Source: Clostridia bacterium
Lineage (GTDB): Bacteria; Bacillota; DSM-521; Neomoorellales; SLTJ01
Reading direction: 5' to 3'
Assembly (NCBI GenBank): GCA_004347685.1
Contig: SLTJ01000038.1
Coordinates: forward strand, 34,840 to 98,839
Length of the DNA: 64,000 nucleotides
A program made the translations under genes and the position numbers. Each line of letters begins with the position of its first letter. Within the stretch, counting starts at the first letter, position 1. The notes beneath the pieces are model-generated. The model did no database searches and had not been told where the DNA came from. It saw only the letters and a list, made by a program, of their open reading frames with translations. Below, piece after piece: positions 32,673 to 39,997 of this stretch.

Positions 32673-33065
32673 ATGCGTCAGTCAAATAACAGGTGTTTTG
32701 GCTGCGGGGACGCCAACCCCATCGGGCTGCACATGCAGTTTCAACAGGATGGGGATTTTCTCTGTTCCGAGGTGGTTGTCGGCTCGGAATACGAGGGCTA
32801 CCAGGGGGTGGTCCACGGCGGCATTGTCAGCACCCTGCTAGATGAGATCATGGCTAACCACCTTTATGCTCTGGGGTATACGGTCATGACCGCTGAACTG
32901 CAGGTACGTTTTATCCACCCGGTACCTGCGGGAGAGACGATCCGGCTGTCCAGCCGGATAAGGACCATTAACCGGCATAACCTTTACGAAGCGGAAGCCT
33001 GGGCCACGTTGCCGGACGGGCGGGTAGCGGCCCGGGGCCAGGCCAAGATGCTGCCGTTGAAATAG
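32673..33065 (+). CDS. PaaI-type hotdog thioesterase
   Basis: 130-aa single hotdog domain. N-terminal CFGCGDANPIGLHMQF and the active-site helix motif GVVHGGIVSTLLDEIM are those of PaaI/YbgC-like acyl-CoA thioesterases. Substrate not predictable. It starts immediately after secG and needs no separate promoter. Confidence 0.85.
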   Translation: MRQSNNRCFGCGDANPIGLHMQFQQDGDFLCSEVVVGSEYEGYQGVVHGGIVSTLLDEIMANHLYALGYTVMTAELQVRFIHPVPAGETIRLSSRIRTINRHNLYEAEAWATLPDGRVAARGQAKMLPLK

Positions 33066-33188
33066 CCGGTAGCGCCGGTTCCGCCAGGGGCAAAAAGGTG
33101 GCCGTTTACCAAGGCGACACTCGCTGAAATCGGCAGGTGGAAAGGAGGAGAGGGATAGGGGGCCAGATCCCCATGGTATCCCGAGCGG

Positions 33189-33425
33189 ATGCTGACTCTA
33201 TACCAGCGCGAGGAATGCCCGTATTGCCACAAGGTGCGGCAGAAAATGACCGACCTCGGGCTTACTTACACGGTGGTGAATGTGTCCCGGGAGCGGGAGC
33301 AGCGGCAGGAACTCTACTCCGTTTCCGGACAGTATCTTATTCCGGTTTTGGTGGACGGGGAAACAGTGATCACGGATTCAGATCAGATAGTAGCCTACCT
33401 GGAAAAGAATTATCGCCGGGCGTAA
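33189..33425 (+). CDS. Glutaredoxin-like protein
   Basis: 78-aa thioredoxin-fold protein. Redox motif CPYC at residues 10–13 and the cis-proline strand [20 protein letters not shown] identify a glutaredoxin. It likely reduces protein or low-molecular-weight disulfides. No clear ribosome site precedes ATG 33189, so the start is the weak point. Located between the thioesterase and smpB. Confidence 0.85.
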   Translation: MLTLYQREECPYCHKVRQKMTDLGLTYTVVNVSREREQRQELYSVSGQYLIPVLVDGETVITDSDQIVAYLEKNYRRA

Positions 33426-33475
33426 GTCCCTCTGGCCTCCGCATTTTCATGGTAGGCCCCGCAGGTGGTGGTAGC

Positions 33476-33940
33476 ATGGGCGAACTGAAAATAGTTACCG
33501 AAAATCGCAAGGCCAGGCATGAGTATTTCATCGAGGAGACCTACGAGGCCGGTATTGCGCTTACCGGGACAGAAGTGAAATCCCTGCGCCAGGGCAAGGC
33601 GAATCTCCGGGATAGCTTTGCCCGCGTGGAAGGGAGCCGGGTTTTGCTCTATAATGCCCATATCAGCACCTATGAGCAGGGAAACCGTTTCAACCACGAT
33701 CCCCTCCGGCCACGGCAGCTCCTGCTCCACAAGGATGAGATCCGCCGCCTGATCGGCCGCACCCGCGAGCGGGGTTATACGCTGATCCCGTTGCGCATCT
33801 ATTTCACCCAGCGCGGCCTGGCCAAGGTAGAACTGGGCCTAGCCAAGGGCAAACAACTGCATGATAAGCGTAGGGACCTGGCCGAGAGAGAGGCCCAAAG
33901 GGAGATCGAGAAGGCTTTCCGGGAACGGCAGAAGGCCTGA
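33476..33940 (+). CDS. smpB: SsrA-binding protein
   Basis: Partner of tmRNA in trans-translation, 154 aa, normal length. Landmarks: [59 protein letters not shown] and the basic tail [23 protein letters not shown] 33476 follows AGGTGG at 33463–33468; the open frame upstream overlaps glutaredoxin in another frame and is not coding. ssrA follows. Confidence 0.97.
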   Translation: MGELKIVTENRKARHEYFIEETYEAGIALTGTEVKSLRQGKANLRDSFARVEGSRVLLYNAHISTYEQGNRFNHDPLRPRQLLLHKDEIRRLIGRTRERGYTLIPLRIYFTQRGLAKVELGLAKGKQLHDKRRDLAEREAQREIEKAFRERQKA

Positions 33941-34012
33941 CCTGAAAATAGAAGTGAGAGGTGGGAAGTGAGAGGTGAGAGCTCGTAGGAACTTGCTGCG
34001 CCAAGTTCCAGA

Positions 34013-34150
34013 TTAGAGTTCCGCCTCTACCTCGGCTGCCGTTTTCACTCTTCTGATGGTGACGCCGAAGGCGTCGTGGGCGTCTAACCTGGAATCGGCC
34101 GGAACAGAGCACTGATACACGGTATATTGTCGAAGCACCAGATTCGGCAT
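34013..34150 (-). pseudogene. Possible small gene or C-terminal remnant, function unknown
   Basis: A 45-codon minus-strand frame from ATG 34150 with natural-looking codon use; the peptide includes VPADSRLDAHDAFGVTIRRV and ends KTAAEVEAEL. It resembles the tail of a real protein, but I do not recognise the family. The frame stays open to 34291, across the ssrA promoter, where it cannot be a gene. It could be a leftover of a displaced gene between smpB and ssrA. Confidence 0.25.
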
Positions 34151-34186
34151 TCGCGCGATTTCCGGGTAACACCACTGCAACGCTGT

Positions 34187-34214
34187 TTGCAAACGGGGGT
34201 TTTGGTGGTATAAT
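34187..34214 (+). promoter_or_regulatory. Promoter of ssrA
   Basis: -35 TTGCAA at 34187–34192, 16-base spacer, -10 TATAAT at 34209–34214. It places the transcript start a few bases before the mature 5' end at 34230, as expected for an RNase P-trimmed precursor. Confidence 0.75.
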
Positions 34215-34229
34215 ATCAACATAAGAAAT

Positions 34230-34582
34230 GGGGGTGTACCGGTTTCGACGGGGGTTGTATAGGCACGAGTGGCCAGGCGAGATTCCACCAACTCGTTAAA
34301 CGGTGGGCCTTGATAAGTGCCAACGATAATCTCGCTTTAGCTGCCTAATTAACAGCTAACGCCTCCCGGCAGCCGGCCCGTGGGCGGCCGGGAAGGTGTC
34401 AACGCTAGCGGGCTATTCTGATCACCGGCACCTGCCCGGGGGCAGAGAAATCTCAGCAGGTTGGCCACAGGAAATCCGGTCCCCGGGAGTTCCTGGGGCG
34501 AGAAGCAAAACAGGGACTATCCTGGTAGAAGCTCTTGCAGGTGCGCTTCCGGACGGGGGTTCGACTCCCCCCACCTCCACCA
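34230..34582 (+). ncRNA. ssrA: Transfer-messenger RNA (tmRNA)
   Basis: Rescues stalled ribosomes. The 5' end GGGGGTG (34230–34236) pairs with CACCTCC (34572–34578) as the tRNA-like acceptor stem, ending in A and encoded CCA (34580–34582). The T-arm GGGGGTTCGACTCCCCC is complete. The tag frame runs from the resume codon GCC at 34319 to TAA at 34346–34348 and encodes ANDNLALAA. smpB lies immediately upstream. One-piece, non-permuted form. Confidence 0.97.
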
Positions 34583-34712
34583 GCTTATCAGAAATCCCGG
34601 GTCCAGGCAGGAAAGGTAGGTCGATCTTAAGGATCACCTCCATTCGCTCTTTCCCGATCCGGACTTCACGTACATAGGCCCCCACGAGTTTTCCGCACTT
34701 GTGGGGGTCTTT
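34583..34712 (-). pseudogene. Possible C-terminal fragment of a serine recombinase
   Basis: After an in-frame stop at 34713–34715, the minus strand encodes KLVGAYVREVRIGKERMEVI and continues into LKIDLPF before running into ssrA. The pattern of an alternating hydrophobic strand with GKER resembles the last strand of large serine recombinases. Codon positions look purine-first on this strand, favouring it over the open antisense frame. It abuts the ssrA 3' end, a common integration site. Weak, short evidence. Confidence 0.3.
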
Positions 34713-34715
34713 CTA
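34679..34715 (+). terminator. Terminator downstream of ssrA
   Basis: CCCCCACGAG (34679–34688) pairs over ten bases, one G·U, with CTTGTGGGGG (34698–34707), followed by TCTTTCT. It is the first good hairpin after ssrA, about 100 bases beyond its mature end. Confidence 0.6.
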
Positions 34716-34877
34716 ACCATCTTCGACATCGCTGCGTGGACGCAAAGCAGGCAGGCCGCCGGGCCGAAGAAGGGGCAGACAGAAGTTGCAGGCCTGGTAG
34801 AGGAGGAAAAGGATGAAGGCGACCGCACCGCCCGGGTCCTGCCGGTGCGGTAGTGGGAGTTCGGGGGTTAAATGATG

Positions 34878-34907
34878 TTGGTATTACTAACCCTAGTCGT
34901 TTATAAT
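34878..34907 (+). promoter_or_regulatory. Promoter of hicB–hicA
   Basis: -35 TTGGTA at 34878–34883, 18-base spacer, -10 TATAAT at 34902–34907. HicB normally represses its own promoter, so the operator probably overlaps it. A separate hairpin ACCGCACC/GGTGCGGT lies just upstream at 34822–34851. Confidence 0.65.
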
Positions 34908-34944
34908 AGATGTGCAGGCTAAACTACGTTTAGGGGTGAGAGAA

Positions 34945-35160
34945 GTGGCTAAGAGCCGCACTTTAACAGTGCTGATAGAGCAGGACGCGGATGGCTACTA
35001 CGTGGCTACGGTTCCCGCCCTCAAAAGCTGCTATACCCAGGCCAAAACCTTGGAGGAGCTCTACCCCCGCATCAAAGAAGTCATTGAACTCTGTCTGGAA
35101 GAAGAAGATCCCGTGCCCATGAAGTTCATCGGTGTACAGCAGATAGAAACAGGCGCCTGA
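34945..35160 (+). CDS. hicB: HicB family antitoxin
   Basis: 71-aa antitoxin that neutralises HicA. The HicB core is clear: LTVLIEQDADGYYVATVPAL, then a cysteine-containing turn SCYTQAKTLEELYPRIKEVI. GTG 34945 is chosen because AGGGG lies 8 bases upstream and it gives the usual short N-terminus; the frame is open from GTG 34912. No ribbon-helix-helix tail is evident, so DNA binding may be weak. Gene order is antitoxin first, the reverse of the common hicAB order. Confidence 0.85.
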   Translation: MAKSRTLTVLIEQDADGYYVATVPALKSCYTQAKTLEELYPRIKEVIELCLEEEDPVPMKFIGVQQIETGA

Positions 35161-35170
35161 GGTATTCCTT

Positions 35171-35407
35171 ATGGACCGGATGCCCACCATTACCGCGGAC
35201 CTGATGATTGAATTTCTGGAAGCCCTCGGCTTTATTCTGGTAAGACAGAAGGGGTCTCACATGTTTTTTCGGCATCCCGACGGGCGGACAGCCACCGTTC
35301 CCTACCATAAAGGAGAAGACTTAGGGCGAGGAATAACAGCCAAGATTCTTAAGGACGCGGAAGCAACACGGCAAGAGTTCATTAGTTGGTACAACACAAG
35401 AAGATAG
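35171..35407 (+). CDS. hicA: HicA family toxin (mRNA interferase)
   Basis: 78-aa toxin with the double-stranded-RNA-binding fold. The family core LEALGFILVRQKGSHMFFRH contains the catalytic histidine (GSH) and is followed by HPDGRTATVPYHKGEDLGRG and the ending TAKILKDA. It starts 10 bases after hicB. Expected action is ribosome-independent mRNA cleavage when HicB is lost. Confidence 0.88.
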   Translation: MDRMPTITADLMIEFLEALGFILVRQKGSHMFFRHPDGRTATVPYHKGEDLGRGITAKILKDAEATRQEFISWYNTRR

Positions 35408-35904
35408 CTCTAATTGGTTAGATCAGGTAAGCGGGTACGGGGGCTGTGGCCTAGACGCTAGGGCCCATAGGCGTAGTAATTTTGGACCTGGTGAAGGGTG
35501 ATTATGCCGGCGAGAAGGATCAGTGGCTTGAGGGCTAAATTGCAATGAAGTCGAGAAAGATGCGGTGGTAGTCATAGCCCCTTGATACCGCCAAGCATTA
35601 ATGTCACTGTAAGGCCAGAAAGACCGGCGAAGTCTGCTTGCTGGTCTTTTTATTTTCGCGGGCCCAGTGGGCTGCTGAAACTTTGGAGATGCTGTGTATT
35701 CTAGTCTGGGGTAAGAATACGCCTGCGTGCGAACATAGAAAACCCAACCGGCCTGACCAGCCGGAATGCCTTCCCAAACCACCAAAATGACTTCCTCAAA
35801 CCCCGCCGGCTGTTTTTCGTCATGCCCGGCGAGCAGGCCGAGACGGCCCTTTGCCTCTCGCCTTGGCAGGACTTCCCTCCATTCATGTAGAATCTCTCCG
35901 CATC
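35408..35904 (+). other. Intergenic region with one hairpin
   Basis: About 500 bases without a gene I can support. Both strands have open frames (up to 120 codons on minus) but none shows a domain. The only clear element is the hairpin at 35619–35657. The stretch before it has unusual low-GC patches and looks like leftover mobile or non-coding DNA. Confidence 0.5.
35619..35657. terminator. Hairpin terminator, usable on the plus strand
   Basis: AAAGACCGGC (35619–35628) pairs with GCTGGTCTTT (35640–35649), one mismatch, followed by TTATTTT. The upstream A-run also gives weak termination potential on minus. It would end the hicBA transcript. Confidence 0.6.
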
Positions 35905-36120
35905 ATGCAGAAGAAAGGATTCTGCCTTAACGGTATAGCAGCGCTCCTACTCCTGGCCGCGCTCCTGATCACGTTTTCCGGCTGCGCTGGCGGGCCCTCG
36001 GGCGGCCAGGCCGGGGGCGCGACGGGCCAAGAAGCAAGACAAAATGAGACAGCCTTAGGAAAAACAGGGGTGACAGAAACAGGTGAAGTGGCAATTTCCG
36101 CGGGCGAAGAAGGTTTGTAA
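35905..36120 (+). CDS. Small predicted lipoprotein
   Basis: 71-aa protein with a basic start, hydrophobic stretch (GIAALLLLAALLITF) and a lipobox ending at FSGC, so it is likely lipid-anchored outside the membrane after cleavage at cysteine 25 or so. The mature part is short and rich in Gly, Gln, Thr and Glu, without a domain. ATG 35905 lacks a good ribosome site. It precedes the DUF6544-like gene by 20 bases, suggesting an operon. Function unknown. Confidence 0.5.
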   Translation: MQKKGFCLNGIAALLLLAALLITFSGCAGGPSGGQAGGATGQEARQNETALGKTGVTETGEVAISAGEEGL

Positions 36121-36140
36121 CGTTATGGGGAGGCGTTGAA

Positions 36141-37004
36141 ATGCTAAAGGTTTTGCTTTGCTCTCTGGGTGTTTTAGGAGCCCTTGTTGTCCTGCTAGCT
36201 ATTGTATCGTGGGCGGCAGGTATAGCGTGGGACCAGAGAATAAAAGGGGAAGTTAACGAGCTTTTTGCAGGCGTCCCGGGAAAAGCAAATGACAGTGTTA
36301 TCACCGAATCAGATCTGGAGGGTTTGCCGGAAATTGTTCAGAAGTGGTTGAAGAACTCAAATGTACTAGGGAAAGAAAGAGTCAGGTCGGTTCGCCTGAA
36401 GCAAAGGGGCGTGATCAGAGCCAAAGAGGGACAACCTTGGATGCCTTTCGAGGCTGTACAGTACTATACGGTAGATAAGCCTGGCTTTATCTGGAGCGTG
36501 AGGGCTAAAGCCGCCCCATTGATAAACCTTGTTGGGAGAGATCGGTACTATGACGGCAGCGCCCATATGCTTATCAAGCTCCTTTCTTTAATGACGGTGG
36601 TGGACGGAAGAGGGGACGAGATTAACCAGGGCTCTTTGTTGAGATTCCTTAGCGAAATAATGTGGTTTCCCACCGCTGCTTTGAGCGAATACATAAAATG
36701 GGAACCAGTTGATAAGGACTCCGCCAAAGCCACAATGAGCTACAAAGGTGCAACTGCTTCAGGCGTTTTCACATTTAGCGAACAGGGAGATGCTATCCAC
36801 TTCGTAGCAAAGAGATATTATTCGGCAGCAGACGGTGGATACTCACTCGAGACCTGGTCGGGTGCTGCATCAGACCACAGAGGATTCGGTGGCATAAGGA
36901 TCCCTGCAAAAGCCGAAGTAATGTGGAATCTTGAGACGGGGGATTTCAGTTATTGGAAAGGTGAGGTTACGGAAATTGAATACAACGCACCGGCCCTGTA
37001 TTAA
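36141..37004 (+). CDS. DUF6544-like membrane-anchored protein
   Basis: 287 aa. One N-terminal hydrophobic helix ([20 protein letters not shown]) anchors a large exported beta-rich domain with [35 protein letters not shown] and the C-terminal [18 protein letters not shown]. The pattern resembles DUF6544/DUF6920 proteins, whose function is unknown. GC content is lower than in the chromosomal genes, consistent with accessory DNA. Its partner may be the small lipoprotein just upstream. Confidence 0.6.
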   Translation: MLKVLLCSLGVLGALVVLLAIVSWAAGIAWDQRIKGEVNELFAGVPGKANDSVITESDLEGLPEIVQKWLKNSNVLGKERVRSVRLKQRGVIRAKEGQPWMPFEAVQYYTVDKPGFIWSVRAKAAPLINLVGRDRYYDGSAHMLIKLLSLMTVVDGRGDEINQGSLLRFLSEIMWFPTAALSEYIKWEPVDKDSAKATMSYKGATASGVFTFSEQGDAIHFVAKRYYSAADGGYSLETWSGAASDHRGFGGIRIPAKAEVMWNLETGDFSYWKGEVTEIEYNAPALY

Positions 37005-37251
37005 GCAGTTTCGAGAGCCGGTAGGGCACCGTGTAGGCGATTCGTTCGGGGAACAGCGGGGTGCCATCGAACTTGACCAAGCGCTCCTTTTCCATGCGCC
37101 GCATCAGGTCGGAGACGTCCACTTGGTGAACACCGTCCCGGAATCAGCCCTCGAACCGGTCGCCATCCAAGAGCGCCATGAATAGCTGGAAGTCTTTTTC
37201 TTTGCCATTGTGTGTGTGTGGGGGGGGGGGGGGCGCTGTCAGCAGCAAGAG
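37005..37251 (-). pseudogene. SNF2-type helicase fragment
   Basis: The minus strand encodes an SNF2/RapA-like helicase piece: RHLLLLTA, then (after a low-complexity insertion) [20 protein letters not shown], then an in-frame TGA, then [20 protein letters not shown] and [18 protein letters not shown]. In intact relatives the motif reads LLLLTATPHNGKE, so the insertion at 37209–37233 destroys motif III. Both ends are truncated: at 37251 the frame meets hsdM sequence on the opposite strand. Such helicases occur with DUF499/DUF1156 or DISARM-like defence genes, and a DUF499 remnant lies at 49064–50560. Confidence 0.7.
37209..37233. repeat. Low-complexity (TG)6–G14 tract
   Basis: Six TG units run into fourteen consecutive G residues. 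It replaces about six expected bases inside the helicase motif of the flanking pseudogene. It may be true slippage in dead DNA or an assembly error. Confidence 0.85.
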
Positions 37252-37971
37252 GTGGCGCGCTGGGAATACCTTAAAGCGCAGGCAAAGCAGCCCACGATCG
37301 GTCAACTGGTGGACGACGCAATGTGGGCCATCGAGCGCGACAATTCTGCGCTCAAGGACGTGCTGCCCAAGGAATACGCCCGTCCGGCGCTGGACAAGCA
37401 GCGGCTGGGCCAGCTCATCGACCTCGTGAGCAACATCAAGGTGGGCGATGAGGAGAGCCGTTCCAAGGACGTCCTGGGCCGGGTCTACGAGTACTTCCTC
37501 GCCCGGTTCGCCAACGCCGAGGGCAAGAAAGGCGGCGAGTTCTACACGCCCACGTGCGTCGTCCGCCTGCTGGCGGAGATGCTGGAGCCGTTCAAGGGCC
37601 GTGTCTACGACCCCTGCTAAAGTTCGGGCGGCATGTTCGTTCAGTCGGTCAAGTTCATCGAAGCCCACGCCACCGGCAACGGCAACGGGGGCAAGGCCAG
37701 GGGCGACATCTCGATCTACGGCCAGGAGTCCAACTACACCACCTGGCGGCTCTGCAGGATGAACCTTGCCATCCGCGGCATCGACGGCCAGATCGCCCAC
37801 GGCGATACGTTTCACCATGATGCCTTCCGGGACTTGAAGGCCGACTACATCCTATCCAATCCGCCCTTCAACATGAGCGACTGGGGCGGCGAGCGCCTCC
37901 GCGAGGACAAGCGCTGGAAGTCTGGCCCGCCGTCACTAGACAGTATGCAACCTTTATGGAGGAAGGTTTAA
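37252..37971 (+). pseudogene. Broken type I restriction methyltransferase HsdM (second copy)
   Basis: Encodes HsdM sequence from [20 protein letters not shown] through the helical domain to the SAM motif, where RVYDPC is followed by TAA (37618–37620) in place of the usual Cys-Gly, then [15 protein letters not shown] in the same frame. Motif [15 protein letters not shown] is present. The frame then leaves homology after [10 protein letters not shown] and ends at 37971. Both ends are lost and motif I is interrupted, so it is inactive. It differs from the intact HsdM that follows after two bases; its matching HsdR is probably the remnant at 48008–49034. Confidence 0.8.
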
Positions 37972-37972
37972 C

Positions 37973-39997
37973 ATGGAAAACGGCCAACTGACCTGGGTCA
38001 CGAATTTCATCTGGGGTATCGCCGACGACGTGCTGCGCGATCTCTATGTGCGCGGCAAGTACCGCGATGTCATTCTCCCGATGACCGTTATCCGTAGGCT
38101 AGATGCGGTGCTGGAGCCCACCAAGCAGGCGGTGCTCGATATGAAGGCCTCGCTCGACAAGGCCGGCATCGTGAACCAGGACGCCGCCCTGCGCCAGGCT
38201 GGACAGGCGTTTTACAACACATCGAAGTTCACCCTGCGCGACCTCAAGGCTCGCGCCAGCCGCCAGCAACTGGAGGCGGATTTTCGTGCCTACCTCGATG
38301 GCTTCTCGCCCAACGTCCAAGAGATCATCGACAACTTCGAGTTCCGCAACCAGATCCCGCGCCTGGCCAAAGCCGACGCCCTGGGCACCCTGATCGAGAA
38401 GTTCCTCGACCCCTCGATCAACTTGAGCCCGCAGCCCGTCCTCAACAGCGACGGCAGCGTGCGTCTGCCAGGCCTCGATAACCACGCCATGGGCACCATT
38501 TTCGAGGAGCTGGTGCGCCGCTTCAACGAGGAGAACAACGAGGAGGCCGGTGAGCACTGGACGCCGCGCGACGCCGTGAAGCTTATGGCCCGTCTTGTCT
38601 TTGAGCCGATCGCCGACCGGATCGAATCCGGCACGTACCTTCTCTACGACGGCGCCTGCGGCACGGGCGGAATGCTCACGGTGGCCGAGGAAACCCTACT
38701 GCAACTGGCGAAAGAACGCCGCAAACAGGTCTCGGTGCACCTTTTCGGCCAGGAGATCAACGCCGAGACCTACGCCATATGCAAAGCCGACCTACTGCTC
38801 AAGGGTGAGGGTGACGCCGCCGACAACGTCGTCGGCGGTCCGGAGCACTCGACGCTCTCGAACGACGCCTTCCCCGGGCGCGAGTTCGATTTCATGCTCT
38901 CCAACCCGCCCTATGGCAAGAGCTGGAAGAGCGACCTCGAGCGCATGGGCGGCAAAAGTGGCGTCAAGGATCCGCGCTTCGTCGTGCAGCACCGGGGCGA
39001 GGAGCTGTCGCTCATCACCCGCTCGAGTGACGGCCAGATGCTGTTCCTGGTGAACATGCTCTCCAAGATGAAGCACGAGACCCCGCTCGGCAGTCGCATC
39101 GCCGAGGTGCACAACGGCTCGTCGCTGTTTACGGGGGACGCCGGCCAGGGCGAGAGCAACATCCGCCGCTGGATCATCGAAAACGACTGGCTCGAGGCGA
39201 TCGTCGCCCTGCCGCTTAACATGTTCTACAACACCGGCATCGCCACCTACGTCTGGGTGCTCACGAACAGGAAGCCCGCGCACCGCAAAGGCCGCGTGCA
39301 GCTCATCGATGCCACGCAGTGGTACAAGCCCCTGCGCAAGAACCTGGGCAAGAAGAACTGCGAGCTGTCCGAAGAGGACATCCGTCGCATTGTTGATGCC
39401 TTTCTCAAATTCGAGGAGACCGAGCAGTCCAAGATCTTCCCCAACGCGGCCTTCGGCTACTGGAAGGTGACGGTGGAACGTCCCCTGCGCCTGAAAGGCA
39501 TCGACCCCGAACGCGCCTACACTCCCAAGGAGATCAAGGCGATTCGGGAAACGGCCGAGCGTGCCGACGACGCACCGCCGGTCATCAAGAAGATTCACGA
39601 GCCCGGCACCGCACCCGCGCCCCTGCGCGGCCTGTTCGAGGCTACCATTCACGGCAAGCCACGCGTGGTGGAGTACGAGCCGGACACGGAGCTTCGCGAC
39701 AGCGAGCAGATCCCCTTCCTCGAGTGCCCCGCCTGCCAGGAACCCGGCTACCTGCCGAGCCCGGAAGACCAGCGCACGGCCATCGAGACCTTCCTGCGCC
39801 GCGAGGTGCTGCCGTACGCTCCGGATGCCTGGTACGACCCCGAAAGCGTCAAGATCGGCTACGAGATCAACTTCAACCGCTACTTTTACAAACCAAAGGC
39901 CCTGCGCACTCTGGAGGAGATCCGCTCCGACCTGCTGGCGGTGGAGAAGGAGGCGGAGGGGTTGTTGGATGAGATTTTGGGAGGTCAGACGCGATGA
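37973..39997 (+). CDS. hsdM: Type I restriction-modification DNA methyltransferase subunit
   Basis: N6-adenine methyltransferase subunit of a type I system, 674 aa. The helical N-terminal HsdM domain starts near TNFIWGIADDVLRDLYVRGK. SAM motif I is DGACGTGGM near residue 226 and the catalytic motif IV NPPYGKSW near residue 311. The C-terminal ~150 residues extend beyond the core, with a CPACQEPGYLPSPEDQ patch. GGAGGAAGG stands just before ATG 37973. Its TGA overlaps the next start (ATGA 39994–39997). GC is high (about two thirds in a sampled line). With hsdS and hsdR further down it would form the modification and restriction complexes. Confidence 0.93.
   Translation: MENGQLTWVTNFIWGIADDVLRDLYVRGKYRDVILPMTVIRRLDAVLEPTKQAVLDMKASLDKAGIVNQDAALRQAGQAFYNTSKFTLRDLKARASRQQLEADFRAYLDGFSPNVQEIIDNFEFRNQIPRLAKADALGTLIEKFLDPSINLSPQPVLNSDGSVRLPGLDNHAMGTIFEELVRRFNEENNEEAGEHWTPRDAVKLMARLVFEPIADRIESGTYLLYDGACGTGGMLTVAEETLLQLAKERRKQVSVHLFGQEINAETYAICKADLLLKGEGDAADNVVGGPEHSTLSNDAFPGREFDFMLSNPPYGKSWKSDLERMGGKSGVKDPRFVVQHRGEELSLITRSSDGQMLFLVNMLSKMKHETPLGSRIAEVHNGSSLFTGDAGQGESNIRRWIIENDWLEAIVALPLNMFYNTGIATYVWVLTNRKPAHRKGRVQLIDATQWYKPLRKNLGKKNCELSEEDIRRIVDAFLKFEETEQSKIFPNAAFGYWKVTVERPLRLKGIDPERAYTPKEIKAIRETAERADDAPPVIKKIHEPGTAPAPLRGLFEATIHGKPRVVEYEPDTELRDSEQIPFLECPACQEPGYLPSPEDQRTAIETFLRREVLPYAPDAWYDPESVKIGYEINFNRYFYKPKALRTLEEIRSDLLAVEKEAEGLLDEILGGQTR

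Noticed and set aside
33137..33475. 113-codon in-frame extension upstream of smpB
   Set aside because: It overlaps glutaredoxin in another frame and is not part of SmpB; the conserved start and the ribosome site are at 33476.
33953..33981. Repeated GTGAGAGGTG units after smpB, considered as a CRISPR-like or satellite repeat
   Set aside because: Only two or three imperfect units, no spacers and no dyad; treated as simple low-complexity sequence.
34550..34582. A second copy of the ssrA 3' end as the far attachment site of the island
   Set aside because: The T-arm and acceptor sequence was looked for up to the right edge and does not recur, so no att pair is claimed.
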